Source: Gammaproteobacteria bacterium (GTDB taxonomy: Bacteria; Pseudomonadota; Gammaproteobacteria; HK1). Taken from it: a DNA stretch of 20,436 bases. The notes beneath the pieces are model-generated. The model searched no databases. It had not been told where the DNA came from and saw nothing but the letters and a program-made list of their open reading frames with translations. A program made the translations under genes and the position numbers. The stretch covers positions 1 through 20,436 of the forward strand of contig JAGRHX010000551.1 in NCBI GenBank assembly GCA_020444775.1, given 5' to 3'. Below, piece by piece: positions 20,321 to 20,436 of the stretch (the first letter of the stretch is position 1; each line of letters starts with the position of its first letter).

Positions 20321-20349
20321 CCTATACGCATGGCACACCAATCTTCCAA
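20321..20349 (-). promoter_or_regulatory. Candidate sigma70-type promoter for the operon
   Basis: On the minus strand TTGGAA (20349-20344) and TATAGG (20326-20321) are separated by exactly 17 nt. Each matches 4 of 6 consensus positions. A transcription start near 20314 would give a leader of about 50 nt before ATG 20262. The stretch is visibly AT-richer than the coding region. Confidence 0.35.
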
Positions 20350-20436
20350 ACAACCAAGCCCCATGGTCTACTCATGCTTCCAACCAGCCCGATTCTGAAA
20401 CTGAATACATTGAATCTGTGACGAAGCACCGAATCT

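Larger units (their letters stand above)
20263..20436. other. Upstream intergenic region at the right edge
   Basis: Non-coding by my reading and AT-richer than the rest of the window. It contains the candidate promoter and RBS and an 8-bp palindrome ACAATTGT flanked on both sides by GTCAC in direct orientation (around 20300-20313 on the plus strand). I see no tRNA, terminator or divergent gene here. Confidence 0.5.

Noticed and set aside
1..20436. Search for insertion sequences, tRNAs, CRISPR arrays and terminators
   Set aside because: The window is continuous megasynthase coding sequence apart from 174 bp at the right edge. I saw no transposase, clover-leaf, spaced repeats or terminator hairpin.

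Overview
The window is almost entirely one modular polyketide/nonribosomal peptide assembly line read on the minus strand. It consists of two adjacent megasynthase genes that run from the right edge to beyond the left edge. Base composition is strongly GC-rich, coding density is near 100%, and modular cis-AT PKS, FAAL and NRPS domains are combined. This suggests a high-GC Gram-negative secondary-metabolite producer, such as a proteobacterium or myxobacterium. I cannot name the organism or match the cluster to a known product.

Layout in transcription order (right to left). Positions 20436-20263 are a short, AT-richer upstream region with a plausible sigma70-type promoter. Gene 1 (20262-8878, 3794 aa) reads FAAL-ACP, then KS-AT-KR-ACP, then KS-AT-KR-ACP, and ends in a short acidic C-terminal docking-like helix. 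Gene 2 starts at 8881, overlaps the gene 1 stop by 4 bp (ATGA), and begins with a coiled-coil N-terminal docking-like segment. It reads KS-AT-KR-ACP, then C-A-PCP, then a GNAT-like region of at least 320 residues that runs off the left edge. It has no stop in the window, with at least 2960 codons visible.

Working model: the FAAL adenylates a free fatty acid and loads it on the first ACP. Three PKS modules, each with a KR and none with a DH or ER, extend it by three C2 units while keeping each beta-hydroxyl, giving a 3,5,7-trihydroxy (1,3-polyol) acyl chain. The NRPS module then adds an amino acid, with a binding-pocket code closest to glycine, to give a polyhydroxyacyl-glycine thioester. The appended GNAT-like region would act on, or release, that intermediate. 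No thioesterase or reductase release domain is visible, so the line probably continues beyond the window.

Points of most interest are the GNAT-like extension after the PCP, the two AT domains with off-consensus motifs (AT1 and AT3) that resemble each other more than AT2, and what look like internalised docking segments between modules 1 and 2. All long plus-strand ORFs are judged to be shadows of the GC-rich minus-strand genes.
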